Both the position numbers and the translations under genes were made by a program. The notes under the pieces were generated by a model, which saw only the letters and a program-made list of their open reading frames with translations, ran no database searches and was not told the origin of the DNA. A stretch of DNA of 64,000 nucleotides from Zhengella mangrovi (lineage in GTDB: Bacteria; Pseudomonadota; Alphaproteobacteria; Rhizobiales; Rhizobiaceae): NCBI RefSeq assembly GCF_002727065.1, contig NZ_PDVP01000011.1, positions 84,703 to 148,702 on the forward strand, in the 5' to 3' direction. Shown here one piece after another: positions 40,494 through 49,599 of this stretch. The first letter of the stretch is position 1. Each line of letters begins with the position of its first letter.

Positions 40494-42641
40494 TCATTGC
40501 CGTGCCTGGGCGGCCGCCTCGGCTTCCTTGAGCCGTGCGCCGTAGTTCTGGAGGTATTCCGTCACCTTGTCGCGGCCCTCGGCCTGGCGGTAGCTGTCGA
40601 ACAGGCGCTTCTGCTGGTCCGGCGACAGGATGCAGGACTTCGGCAGGGTCTCGCTCATCAGCAGCCGGAAGCTGACCAGGTCGCCGCGCGTGCGGTCGTC
40701 TATCACCTTGAGGCCGAGCATGTCGGCCATGGCCTTTTCCTCGGCTGCCTTGCGCAGGGCCGTATCGGCCTTCTGGCGCAGGTCGGCGATGTCCGGCACC
40801 TGGCCTTTGGAGCGGGCGAGCATGTCGGCGAGGTCGCCGTCCGTCATCCGCTTGCCGGTGGCGATGGGAAACAGGAAGGCTGCCTCGCGCAGCGTGTTGT
40901 AGCCGCGCTCGTCGAAATAGTAGGGGGCGATGTCGGCATCCGGGATGACGGCATAGGCGGGCAGGCCGTCGCCGCTGGCCCGGTCGCCCTTGTCGATGCG
41001 GTATCCGTTCAGCCCGGCCTCTCGGAACAGGTAGTGCTCGCGATCGAGATGGGCGCCAGGATAGGCCTTCTGGAAGTAGGTGACGGCATCGGAGCCGGCC
41101 TGGCTGCCGTAGAGGTCGGCCAGCACATCGGCCCGGTCACGCGACTTGTTGATGATGGCGAGCGTGGCCTGCGGTATCTTCAGGGCATCGCCACAGAGGC
41201 GGGCATAGTCGGAAACGATCGGCGGCATGAAGTCGGCGGCGATGTTGGCTGCCGTCGCGCCGTAGCGCAGCGCGTTCAGCATCTGCGTCTGGGCCGCGTT
41301 GAAATCGCCGCTGCGGGCGAGATCCTCCGCCTTGCGGCGGGCCGCGTCGATCTTCTCGTAGTAGGAATAGGCCTGCATGCCCTTGTTGGCGAGATTGACC
41401 GCCCCGGTCAGTGCATTGTTGAGCGTGTTGACGGCGGCAACCCGGTCCTGGAGCTTCTCGTAGCGCTGCAGCAGGTCGGGTGAAACGCCACGGCGCAAGG
41501 CTTCGCCGGCCGATTTGCCGAGCGCGTTCCGGCCGGTGGCGAAGTCGTTGAGATAGCCCTGCGCCATGGTCCCGACATGCAGCACCAGGTCGGCGGCCTC
41601 CCTAGCACCACCGGATTTCGCACCGTTGATCTTCTGTTCCAGAGTCAGCAGGTCGCCGGCGGTGGCCAGTCCCTTAACGAAGCTGTCGAGCTGGCTCTTG
41701 TCGCTGGAGAGTTTCGACGCCTGGCGTTCCAGTTGCGCTAACTCGCTGTTGGCCTCGCGCATGTTCTTCAGGCGATGGTCCTCGCCGAAGGTGATGCCCC
41801 TGGCATGGCCATCGCTTTCCTTCTTCAGGGCGCGGATCCGCATCTGCGTCTCTTCCAGGCGCAGGGCCAGAAGGTCGGAAGCGGCCTGGGCCACGGCGCT
41901 GGCGTTTTCCTTCACCTTGGCATCTGAAAAGAGCTTTCCGCCCACCGTGTCGAGAATGGCCTTGTCCAGTTCCTCCCTGGCCTTCTTCGACTGGTCGCGC
42001 ATCTTCTCGGAACTGACGGCAAGCGACGAGCGGGCGCGGTCGTCGAACCGCTTTGCCACGCTCTCCGGTTCCGGCAGAAGCTTGATGCCCTTGCGCTTCA
42101 GGTAATCGTATCCGGCGCGGTCGTAGGCGCCGAGGCGGAGGTCCCGCTCTGCCTGGTAGGAACGGCGACAGGCCTTGAGCGCATCGGCCAGGTCGTCCTT
42201 GCCGCCGCCGATGGCGCGGCTGGCCCTGAGCATCTCCTGCATGATGTTCTCGCTGCCGGGAAACCTGGCTGCGCACCTGTCCCAGAGCGTCGAATCGGTC
42301 GGGAAGGGATGGCGCGTGCAGCCATAGCCGGAGACCACGCAGGGCGGACCGGGGTGGTTGCAGGAATAGCGACGGTTGAATTCGCCGATCGTGTCGGGAT
42401 GATAGAACTGGCTGGTCGAGGACGAGCCGTAGTTGGCGGCGCGGCAGATGCAGGAGAGCACGTCATCCTTGATCGCGATGCCGAGTTCCTTCATCACCTG
42501 CTGGTGCTTCTTGAAATCAAGTCCGATGATGGAGCGGATATAGGCGTCGTCGCGGGGCGAGCGCAGCGCAACGTCCTCAGCCTCGACGGCCGTTGCCGAC
42601 AGGGCGGCCAGGGCCGCCAGGATCAAAGGGCGGGCGATCAT
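40494..42641 (-). CDS. Exported 715-residue protein of unknown function, coupled to the upstream exported protein
   Basis: I do not recognise this protein. It has a signal peptide (MIARPLILAALAALSATAVEA). Residues about 60-135 are Cys-rich (LSCICRAANYG, RRYSCNHPGPPCVVSGYGCTRHPFP, WDRCAARFPG). A long helical and coiled-coil-like middle part follows (KKAREELDKAILDTVGGKLF, NSELAQLERQASKLSSDKSQLDSFVKG). After that come a small hydrophobic region (TAANIAADFMPPIVSDYARLCGDAL) and a C-terminal helical part. Its ATG overlaps the stop of the 1204-residue protein as ATGA, so the two are made together. A surface or periplasmic structural role is possible. Confidence 0.85.
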   Translation of the reverse strand: MIARPLILAALAALSATAVEAEDVALRSPRDDAYIRSIIGLDFKKHQQVMKELGIAIKDDVLSCICRAANYGSSSTSQFYHPDTIGEFNRRYSCNHPGPPCVVSGYGCTRHPFPTDSTLWDRCAARFPGSENIMQEMLRASRAIGGGKDDLADALKACRRSYQAERDLRLGAYDRAGYDYLKRKGIKLLPEPESVAKRFDDRARSSLAVSSEKMRDQSKKAREELDKAILDTVGGKLFSDAKVKENASAVAQAASDLLALRLEETQMRIRALKKESDGHARGITFGEDHRLKNMREANSELAQLERQASKLSSDKSQLDSFVKGLATAGDLLTLEQKINGAKSGGAREAADLVLHVGTMAQGYLNDFATGRNALGKSAGEALRRGVSPDLLQRYEKLQDRVAAVNTLNNALTGAVNLANKGMQAYSYYEKIDAARRKAEDLARSGDFNAAQTQMLNALRYGATAANIAADFMPPIVSDYARLCGDALKIPQATLAIINKSRDRADVLADLYGSQAGSDAVTYFQKAYPGAHLDREHYLFREAGLNGYRIDKGDRASGDGLPAYAVIPDADIAPYYFDERGYNTLREAAFLFPIATGKRMTDGDLADMLARSKGQVPDIADLRQKADTALRKAAEEKAMADMLGLKVIDDRTRGDLVSFRLLMSETLPKSCILSPDQQKRLFDSYRQAEGRDKVTEYLQNYGARLKEAEAAAQARQ

Positions 42642-45600
42642 CGGGCAACTCCATCGATTTCCGAGGCCAGGGCCCGGAGATAGGCCTTCGGATCGAAGGC
42701 CTCGTCATCCATCAGCGTCCAACGCTGCGATTCCGTCATGCCGGGCGGGGCATCCCAGCCTGCGCTGATCGAGGTGAGCGCGAGTGCGCCGGTCTCGCGG
42801 TAGCGCTCGGTTCCAGGACGAACGGAGAGGTAGAGGTTTTCTCCCGGCCCCATGGACTGGTAGCGTGCGGCGATCTTCACATCGTGGCCGAGATCGGCCG
42901 ACACCCAGCCGTTGCCGATGCGAATGGTGAGGTCCCCGTTCCAGACAGTCCGGTGCCAACCAGGTTCGAGGTAACGGTTCCAGAAGTAGTAGTAGCCGAA
43001 ACCGAGGGCGAACCGCAGTTGCCCGGCATGGGGACCGTCCTGCACTTCCTCCAGCACCACGCGAATGGCGCCGTCCCGGTTCGGGTCATCCTGGCGCGGC
43101 GACAAGGAGATCCACGCGGCGAACTTTTCCATGGGCACGAGCGAAAGGCGAACGTGCTGGCTGGTCCTGAGCACGCGCCGGTCGGTGACGATGACGGGTT
43201 CCGTGCTGACGATACCGATGCGGTGGTCGTTGTTGGGCGCGTCGCGCCGCCGCAGCACAAGGGCGCCACCGTCCTGCGTGGCGAGTTCGGAGAACTTCGC
43301 ATAGGCCGTCTCCATCGGTTTCCAGCCATCGGTCATGGCGCCCGAGAAGACCTCGGTGCGCGGAAGGGCCCCGGCCTGCGGATCGGGTCCGTCGTAGGCC
43401 GGCAGGGCCGGCGGGAACCAGTCCGCCGAGACGGAGCGCAGCACGAGCCCGGCTGCACCCGTTTGCGGATCGGCCTGCGCGAGCAGGTAGACGCGCAGGC
43501 CTGCTCCGTCCTGCAGGCCATCCCAGGGGACCAGGTCCTGCGGCGCGCCGGGTATGTCGAGCCGGATGCCTTGCGGATGCAGCACAATGGCGAGGTGGTC
43601 CGGCACGGCGTCGACGGGTACATCGATTGCCGGGGCGGCGGGCTTGACGCCGGCCTGGAGATGCAATTGCCCTTCCTTGTCGCGGCGAATGGCGGCGAAG
43701 AAGGAACCGTTGCCCGGCACGTTGCCGTTCAGGCCATAGGCCTGCTGCAGGCCCAGTTCGAACCCGGTCGTTGCCGCGCCGGCAAGGCCGATATCGAGGC
43801 GCAGCCTGGCGTCGTCCCGGAACCGGTCGAGCCAGAGCGCGGCATCGGTTGAATAGAGGCCGATAGTTCCGGCCTTGTCGGCCGCGGTGGTCATGATCCG
43901 CAAGGCCCCACCGGAAAAGCCGGCGAAGCGATCAAACTGGCCCTCATGACGGTTGAAGCCGTGCCAGATCCGGCCCAGGCCCTTGCCATCGAAAAGCTCC
44001 ATCGTGCCGGCCTCCCGCTTCGGCGCGGAATAGGCCGGCGGAGATTGCCAGTCGACGGCATTGACGGCGACCTGGCGAAGATCGAGCCTGGCCGGCGCGT
44101 TCTTGCCGGCGCCCTGGGTGTAAACCGCCAGGTGCCACTTGCGGGCAGCGAACGAACTCGTCAGGGGAACCGTGAACAGCTCGTTTCCCGCCTCGTCGCG
44201 CAGTTCGAGCTCCTGGTCGGGCGTCAGCAGGAAGGACAGGCGCTGCGTTCCGGACGGCCAGAAGAAGACGCCGTCGGCACCCCGGCGTTCGCCGCGATAG
44301 TGGACGGCATAACGGCCGGCGCCATCCTGGTGGCGGCGGATCGCGACATGAACTTCAAACCCGTTCCAGGGATCCTCGGCCACCTTGCTGTCGGGCGCGA
44401 GCGCGATCATCAGGTGGGTGTCCGGCGCGTCCAGCGTGGCGGCAACGGCGATCTCGGTTGCCAGGGGCGAACCGGGATAGGGCATGCGGACGACGGGCGC
44501 GGCCGAGACGATCCCCGTCTTTGCCCAGCCGGACTTGTCCGGGATGGCGATGTCCAGCGCTTCCCCGGCCAGGCGGGCCTGGGCGGCGAAATCACCGCCC
44601 TGGAAGCCGAAGCCGCGAAAGGCGTCCAGCGATTTCCCGTCGAACAGGACCCCGAAGTTGCGCGGCCGCAGGACAGCTTCCCAGTCGGCCTGCGCGGTGT
44701 CTTCCGTGTCCTTTCCGCCAGGAGTGGGGGCCGCGTTGTCCTGCTGCCGGCCCTGGCGCTCGATGGTCAGGCCTTCCTTGCCGTTGGCCTTCGGATCGTC
44801 TGCCGGCGCGGCGGGCGGCGTCACCTCGTCGATGGACAGGCTGAGCGTGCGATTGTCCTTCAGCGAAATTGTGGCGAGGACCGCATCCCGGGTTTCCAGG
44901 AAGGCAAAGCCCTGGCGTGCATTGGCCTTGAACATGGCCAGGATCAGCGGATTGAAATAGTCCGACGTGGCGGTGCGGATGTCGTAGCGGAAATTGACGC
45001 CGAAAGCCGGCTGGGCCCCGCCCTGGCATAACGCGACAAAGACAAGGGTGGCGCCGGCATCCTCCAGGACCTTGCGGCGGGGGTCGGTCCAGCTGGCGAG
45101 GTCGACGAGGGCGCAATCGGTCCCGAAGCGCTGCTGCAGCAGCGGTAGCCAGTTCGCGCCGGGCTGGTCGGCCCTGCCATCGACGGCGAGCGGAATTTCG
45201 ATGGTGGTGGTGCCGCCAGGCTGGTCCGCCGCTCCCGTGCCGGCGGTCGCGAAAGAAAAACTGCGGGCCATGGCGTCCAGTTCATCCATTCCGGCAGCCG
45301 GTGCATCGGCCGCCGTGATGGTGACAATCACGAAAGCCTGGCCGGCGTCTCCGCCGCGATAGACCCGTCCGCGCCCGCGCTTGTAGGGCAGTTCGATCCC
45401 GGCCATGGGGAACACGTTGGCGGTGTAGTCCATGGCATTGACCGGCGACCCGGCGATCTCCGGATAGGTCTCGCCATCGATCGACTTGATCACCAGGTAT
45501 TCACCGAAGAGAAGGCCGGCGAAGGCGTCGATCGTCTGCAAGGCATCCATGCCGTCCCCGCCGGAACTGGTGGCGACCCAGACGATGCTGTCGGCCGACG

Positions 45601-46252
45601 GCGGCGCGAGGACAACCTGCTTGACGCCGTCGACAGGCGTCTCGCCAGCGTGCTCGCTCCAATCCGCCGGGATGGCCATGCGAAAACCGTCGAAGGCGCG
45701 TGTTGCGCCGCCTTGTGGCGCGGCATCACCCTTCTGCCGGGTGTTGGCGCTGGCCGCCGGCACGCCATCGTAGACCAGCGAGGCGACCAGCCGGTCGAAC
45801 AGGGCCATCTGTTTGGACTCGGACACCGATGCTTCATCGGCATGCAGTTGCAGCAGGAACTGCTCGCCCTGGCCGTCCTTGCCGGTGAAGGCCAGCGTGA
45901 AGGAGCGCTGCCCGCCGGCGCTGCCGTGGATGAACAGCGCATCGCGCCCGGCAACGGTGCGGGCTTCGTGCCGCACGATATCGGGATAGCCGAGCAGGGG
46001 TTCGTCGGGAAACCACCAGCGCGCCCAGAGCTGGATCGTTCCGGCGGCGTTGGCGAAGTCATACTCCTGTTCGCGTGTCCGGCTTGTGACCGCGAGATCG
46101 TCCGGCACGGAGAAGGAGACAGACCGAAGATTGAAGGTCTGCTCCGCGTTCGCCGCCGGGGCAATGGCAAGCAGCGCAAGCAGCAGAAGCAGCCTTGTCA
46201 GCAAGAAGGGAACAGTGCCCCCTGCCTTTGCAACCGTCCGATCATTCGTCAT
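42638..46252 (-). CDS. Large exported multi-module protein with three lectin-like (DUF1080-type) modules
   Basis: About 1204 residues from ATG 46252, which starts a good signal peptide (RLLLLLALLAIAPAANA). Two related N-terminal modules follow (NLRSVSFSVPDDLAVTSRT... and FDGFRMAIPADWSEH...), each read as a small alpha/beta module closing on a SxSF-like strand. A mixed segment with ISLKDNRTLSLSIDE precedes three beta-sandwich modules that open alike: VLFDGKSLDAFRGF, ELFDGKGLGRIWHGF and EVFSGAMTDGWKPM. This opening is typical of DUF1080/3-keto-glycoside hydrolase or concanavalin-like modules. No catalytic residues could be assigned. An in-frame ATG at 46375 exists but overlaps the operator dyad. 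Function unknown; carbohydrate binding at the cell surface is an inference. Confidence 0.85.
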   Translation of the reverse strand: MTNDRTVAKAGGTVPFLLTRLLLLLALLAIAPAANAEQTFNLRSVSFSVPDDLAVTSRTREQEYDFANAAGTIQLWARWWFPDEPLLGYPDIVRHEARTVAGRDALFIHGSAGGQRSFTLAFTGKDGQGEQFLLQLHADEASVSESKQMALFDRLVASLVYDGVPAASANTRQKGDAAPQGGATRAFDGFRMAIPADWSEHAGETPVDGVKQVVLAPPSADSIVWVATSSGGDGMDALQTIDAFAGLLFGEYLVIKSIDGETYPEIAGSPVNAMDYTANVFPMAGIELPYKRGRGRVYRGGDAGQAFVIVTITAADAPAAGMDELDAMARSFSFATAGTGAADQPGGTTTIEIPLAVDGRADQPGANWLPLLQQRFGTDCALVDLASWTDPRRKVLEDAGATLVFVALCQGGAQPAFGVNFRYDIRTATSDYFNPLILAMFKANARQGFAFLETRDAVLATISLKDNRTLSLSIDEVTPPAAPADDPKANGKEGLTIERQGRQQDNAAPTPGGKDTEDTAQADWEAVLRPRNFGVLFDGKSLDAFRGFGFQGGDFAAQARLAGEALDIAIPDKSGWAKTGIVSAAPVVRMPYPGSPLATEIAVAATLDAPDTHLMIALAPDSKVAEDPWNGFEVHVAIRRHQDGAGRYAVHYRGERRGADGVFFWPSGTQRLSFLLTPDQELELRDEAGNELFTVPLTSSFAARKWHLAVYTQGAGKNAPARLDLRQVAVNAVDWQSPPAYSAPKREAGTMELFDGKGLGRIWHGFNRHEGQFDRFAGFSGGALRIMTTAADKAGTIGLYSTDAALWLDRFRDDARLRLDIGLAGAATTGFELGLQQAYGLNGNVPGNGSFFAAIRRDKEGQLHLQAGVKPAAPAIDVPVDAVPDHLAIVLHPQGIRLDIPGAPQDLVPWDGLQDGAGLRVYLLAQADPQTGAAGLVLRSVSADWFPPALPAYDGPDPQAGALPRTEVFSGAMTDGWKPMETAYAKFSELATQDGGALVLRRRDAPNNDHRIGIVSTEPVIVTDRRVLRTSQHVRLSLVPMEKFAAWISLSPRQDDPNRDGAIRVVLEEVQDGPHAGQLRFALGFGYYYFWNRYLEPGWHRTVWNGDLTIRIGNGWVSADLGHDVKIAARYQSMGPGENLYLSVRPGTERYRETGALALTSISAGWDAPPGMTESQRWTLMDDEAFDPKAYLRALASEIDGVAR

Positions 46253-46360
46253 GTGCAGAATCCCCTGGAGACTTGCTCGTGGTGCAAAGAGCCAGCAATC
46301 GCGCCGACCGGCTTCATCGCCTTTCGCAGTTCGAGTGAAGGTCATGGGTCGGGAAAATTC

Positions 46361-46376
46361 ATTGATGGAAATCAAT
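46361..46376. promoter_or_regulatory. Tandem operator dyad A of the sugar ABC operon
   Basis: ATTGAT-N4-ATCAAT is a perfect 6-bp dyad. The next dyad follows with its centre 19 bp away, about two helical turns. Confidence 0.6.
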
Positions 46377-46380
46377 ACCG

Positions 46381-46394
46381 TTGATGGCCGTCAA
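46381..46394. promoter_or_regulatory. Tandem operator dyad B of the sugar ABC operon
   Basis: TTGA-N6-TCAA (in GTTGATGGCCGTCAATG) is a dyad and repeats the TTGATGG of dyad A at a 20-bp period. Confidence 0.55.
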
Positions 46395-46428
46395 TGACCC
46401 TCGAAGACGTGGATCGCTACGCTGACCC

Positions 46429-46459
46429 TTGACACAGAGGCCCGGCGGTTTCCCAATAC
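46429..46459 (+). promoter_or_regulatory. Candidate promoter of the sugar ABC operon
   Basis: A consensus TTGACA at 46429-46434 is followed after 19 bp by CAATAC (46454-46459). The -10 match and spacing are weak. It lies just downstream of the two dyads and 42 bp before the start codon. Confidence 0.35.
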
Positions 46460-46500
46460 GGGGCAGCCGGGGAGGGCTGTCTTACGTGGAGGATCCATTC

Positions 46501-47754
46501 ATGTTCCAGCATATGAAAATTCTTGCTGCCACCGTCGCGATTGGTTTCGCGACCGCAGGCATGGCACGCGCCGACGGGACCGTCGAGGTGTTGCACTGGT
46601 GGACATCGGGCGGCGAAGCGAAGGCCGTCGGCGAGTTGAAAAAAGCTTTCGAAGCCCAGGGCGGAACCTGGGAAGATTCGCCGATTGCCGGTGGCGGCGG
46701 TGATGCCGCGATGACGGCGCTGCGCGCCCGCGTGGTGGCCGGCAATCCGCCGGCAGCGGTTCAACTGAAGGGTCCCGGCATCCAGGAATGGGCCGAGCAG
46801 GGCGCCCTCAACGATGTCGAGGACGTGGCCGAAGCCGAGAAATGGGACAGCGTGCTGCCGCCGGTGCTGGCCAGCATCATGAAGTATGACGGCAAGTACG
46901 TCGCCGCGCCGGTGAACATTCACCGTGTCGACTGGTTCTGGGCCAACCCGGAGGTTCTTGCCAAGGCCGGCATCACCGAGATGCCGACGACCTGGGACGA
47001 GTTCAACACCATGGCCGACAAGCTCAAGGAGATGGGCATCACGCCGCTGGCCCATGGCGGTCAGCCCTGGCAGGATGCCACCGTATTCGAGGACGTGGTG
47101 CTGGGGATTGGTGGCGCCGACTTCTTCCGCAAGGCGCTGGTCGACCTCGACCAGGAAGCGCTGACCAGCGACACGATGATCAAGTCGTTCGACCAGCTTC
47201 GCCGGATGCGCGGTTATGTCGATGCCAATTTCTCCGGACGCGACTGGAACCTGGCGACGGCCATGGTGATGAAGGGCGAGGCCGCCTTCCAGATCATGGG
47301 TGACTGGGCCAAGGGCGAATTCCTTGCCGCCGGCAAGGTGCCGGGCAAGGATTTCCTCTGCGCACCGACCCCGGGCAAGGGCTTCGTGCTCAACTCCGAC
47401 AGCTTCACCTTCTTCAAGGTGTCGGGAGACGACCGGCTGAAGGGCCAGAAGGTGCTTGCGAGCCTGATCATGTCGCCGGACTTCCAGGAAACCTTCAACC
47501 TCGCCAAGGGATCGATCCCGGCCCGGACCGACGTTCCGCTGACCAAGTTCGATGCCTGTGCGATCAAGTCGCACGAGGACCTGCTGGCGGCCATCAAGAA
47601 CAACTCGCTGGTGCCGTCGATGGCCCACGAGATGGCCGTGCCGCGCTCGGTGCGCGGTGAGTTCCTCGACGTCGTGACCAACTTCTTCAATTCCGACATG
47701 TCGTCGGAGGATGCGGTCAAGACGCTGGCCGACGCGGTCAAGCGCGCGCAGTAA
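46501..47754 (+). CDS. Sugar ABC transporter substrate-binding protein (glucose/mannose type)
   Basis: A 417-residue family 1 solute-binding protein. The signal peptide is MKILAATVAIGFATAGMARA. The mature N-terminus GTVEVLHWWTSGGEAKAVGELKKAFEAQGGTW is very close to glucose-binding GtsA and GlcS-type proteins. It also has HRVDWFWANPEVLAKAGI and the ligand-loop MKGEAAFQIMGDWAKGEF. ATG 46501 follows GTGGAGGA; ATG 46513 is in frame. First gene of the four-gene operon. Confidence 0.92.
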   Translation: MFQHMKILAATVAIGFATAGMARADGTVEVLHWWTSGGEAKAVGELKKAFEAQGGTWEDSPIAGGGGDAAMTALRARVVAGNPPAAVQLKGPGIQEWAEQGALNDVEDVAEAEKWDSVLPPVLASIMKYDGKYVAAPVNIHRVDWFWANPEVLAKAGITEMPTTWDEFNTMADKLKEMGITPLAHGGQPWQDATVFEDVVLGIGGADFFRKALVDLDQEALTSDTMIKSFDQLRRMRGYVDANFSGRDWNLATAMVMKGEAAFQIMGDWAKGEFLAAGKVPGKDFLCAPTPGKGFVLNSDSFTFFKVSGDDRLKGQKVLASLIMSPDFQETFNLAKGSIPARTDVPLTKFDACAIKSHEDLLAAIKNNSLVPSMAHEMAVPRSVRGEFLDVVTNFFNSDMSSEDAVKTLADAVKRAQ

Positions 47755-47768
47755 GGCGGATCCGGCCC

Positions 47769-47791
47769 GGCCGGGCGCCCATGCCCCGGCC
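47769..47791 (+). other. Intercistronic hairpin between binding protein and permease genes
   Basis: GGCCGGG (47769-47775) pairs with CCCGGCC (47785-47791) around a 9-base loop. Such a stem would stabilise the transcript of the binding protein gene and explain higher expression than the membrane genes. Confidence 0.5.
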
Positions 47792-47806
47792 GGACCGTCT
47801 CACCTG

Positions 47807-48706
47807 ATGGACGCCCAGGCCAACCACCGCACGTTCAGCCGCACCTTCGAACGCTGGCTGCCCAAGATCGTCGTCTCGCCGCTGTTCGCGGCGAGCCTCG
47901 TCTTCGTCTACGGGTTCATCGCCTGGACGGTCTACATCTCGTTCACCAAGTCCGGCGTCATGCCGAACTACACGTTCGACGGCCTGGCGCAGTACGACCG
48001 GCTGTGGGGCACGCCGCGCTGGTACGTGGCGCTGTGGAACCTGTTCGTGTTCTCCACGCTGTTCATCGCGATCTCGACGGCCATCGGCATTCTCCTCGCC
48101 ATCCTGCTGGACCAGCGGGTCCGCGCCGAGGGATTCATCCGCACGGTCTATCTCTACCCGATGGCGCTGTCGTTCATCGTCACCGGCACGGTCTGGAAAT
48201 GGATCCTCAACCCGGGACTCGGCCTGGAACGGCTGATGCACATGGCGGGGTTCACCGACTTCACGTTCGACTGGCTGGTGAATTCGCGCATGGCCATCTA
48301 CACGGTGGTCATCGCCGGGGTCTGGCAGTCCTCGGGCTATGCCATGGCCCTGTTCCTGGCCGGGTTGCGCTCGGTCGATGACGAGATCCTCAAGGCGGCG
48401 TCCATCGACGGTGCCGGGCCGGTGCGCATCTATTCCTCGATCGTGCTGCCGATGATGCGGCCGGTCTTCCTGTCGACCATCATCATCCTGGCCCACCTGG
48501 CGATCAAGAGCTTCGACCTCGTCATCGCGCTGACCGGCGGCGGGCCGGGCTATGCCACCGACATGCCGGCCACCTTCATGTATGCCTTTGCCTTCCAGCG
48601 CTCCGAACTGGGCGTCGCCGCTGCATCCGCGGTGATGATGCTGATGACCGTGACGGCGATCATCGTGCCCTACCTCTACTCGGAACTGAGGAGGACAGGC
48701 CGATGA
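47807..48706 (+). CDS. Sugar ABC transporter permease (MalF-type)
   Basis: A 299-residue permease with six hydrophobic helices. The N-terminus has VVSPLFAASLVFVYGFIAWTVYISFTKSGVMPNYTFDGLAQYDRLW, as in GtsB. The EAA loop is LKAASIDGAGPVRIYSSIVLPMMRPVFLSTIIILAHLAIKSFDLVIALTGGGPG. ATG 47807 has no strong ribosome site; the hairpin ends 15 bases upstream. The stop overlaps the next start by 4 bp. Confidence 0.93.
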   Translation: MDAQANHRTFSRTFERWLPKIVVSPLFAASLVFVYGFIAWTVYISFTKSGVMPNYTFDGLAQYDRLWGTPRWYVALWNLFVFSTLFIAISTAIGILLAILLDQRVRAEGFIRTVYLYPMALSFIVTGTVWKWILNPGLGLERLMHMAGFTDFTFDWLVNSRMAIYTVVIAGVWQSSGYAMALFLAGLRSVDDEILKAASIDGAGPVRIYSSIVLPMMRPVFLSTIIILAHLAIKSFDLVIALTGGGPGYATDMPATFMYAFAFQRSELGVAAASAVMMLMTVTAIIVPYLYSELRRTGR

Positions 48707-49596
48707 GCGGTTCGGGAACCGACGGCATCGTCCGGCAGGGGGGCTGGCGGCACCGCGTTGCGCGGGTGGTCCTCTACGCGATCCTCGGCCTCTTCTGCCT
48801 CTATTACCTCGTGCCGCTGGTCATCATGGTTTCCACCTCGTTCAAGTCGCTGGAGGAAATCCGCACCGGGTCGCTGATCAGCCTGCCGCAGGAGATCCGC
48901 TTCGACGCCTGGGCCAAGGCTTGGGGCTCGGCCTGCGTCGGCGTGCGCTGCGACGGGCTGAGACCCTACATGTGGAACTCGGTGGCGATGGTCATTCCGG
49001 CGGTGTTCATTTCCACGCTGCTCGGGGCGCTGAACGGATACGCGCTGACCAAGTGGCGCTTCCGCGGCGCCGACGTCATCTTCGCGCTCATGCTGTTCGG
49101 CGCCTTCATTCCCTTCCAGGTGATCCTGCTGCCGATGGCGCGCGCGCTCGGGATGATGGGCCTGGCGGGCACCATACCGGGCCTGATCCTGGTTCACACG
49201 ATCTACGGCCTCGCCTTCACGACGCTGTTCTTCCGCAATTTCTTTATCAGCGTTTCGGACAGTATTGTTCATGCCGCGATGGTGGACGGCGCCGGATTCT
49301 TCTCGATCTTCTTCCGCATCGTGCTGCCGATGGCCATCCCGGCCATGGTCGTGACGGTGATCTGGCAGTTCACGCAGATCTGGAACGACTTCCTGTTCGG
49401 CGTTGCCTTCACGGTCGGCGACAGCAACCCGGTCACCGTCGCGCTCAACAATGTCGTCAACACATCGACGGGCGTGAAGGAATACAATGTCGACATGGCG
49501 GCGGCGATCATCGCGGCGCTGCCGACACTCGCAGTCTACGTCATCGCGGGTACCTATTTCGTGCGCGGCCTGGCCGCCGGTGCAGTGAAAGGATAG
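48703..49596 (+). CDS. Sugar ABC transporter permease (MalG-type)
   Basis: A 297-residue permease. It starts in a tail that includes RVVLYAILGLFCLYYLVPLVIMVSTSFKSLEEIRTGSLISLP. The EAA loop is HAAMVDGAGFFSIFFRIVLPMAIPAMVVTVIWQFTQIWNDFLFG. The insert WGSACVGVRCDGLRPYMWNSV, with two Cys, is typical of GtsC relatives. It pairs with the MalF-type protein encoded upstream. Confidence 0.93.
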   Translation: MSGSGTDGIVRQGGWRHRVARVVLYAILGLFCLYYLVPLVIMVSTSFKSLEEIRTGSLISLPQEIRFDAWAKAWGSACVGVRCDGLRPYMWNSVAMVIPAVFISTLLGALNGYALTKWRFRGADVIFALMLFGAFIPFQVILLPMARALGMMGLAGTIPGLILVHTIYGLAFTTLFFRNFFISVSDSIVHAAMVDGAGFFSIFFRIVLPMAIPAMVVTVIWQFTQIWNDFLFGVAFTVGDSNPVTVALNNVVNTSTGVKEYNVDMAAAIIAALPTLAVYVIAGTYFVRGLAAGAVKG

Positions 49597-49599
49597 GCG

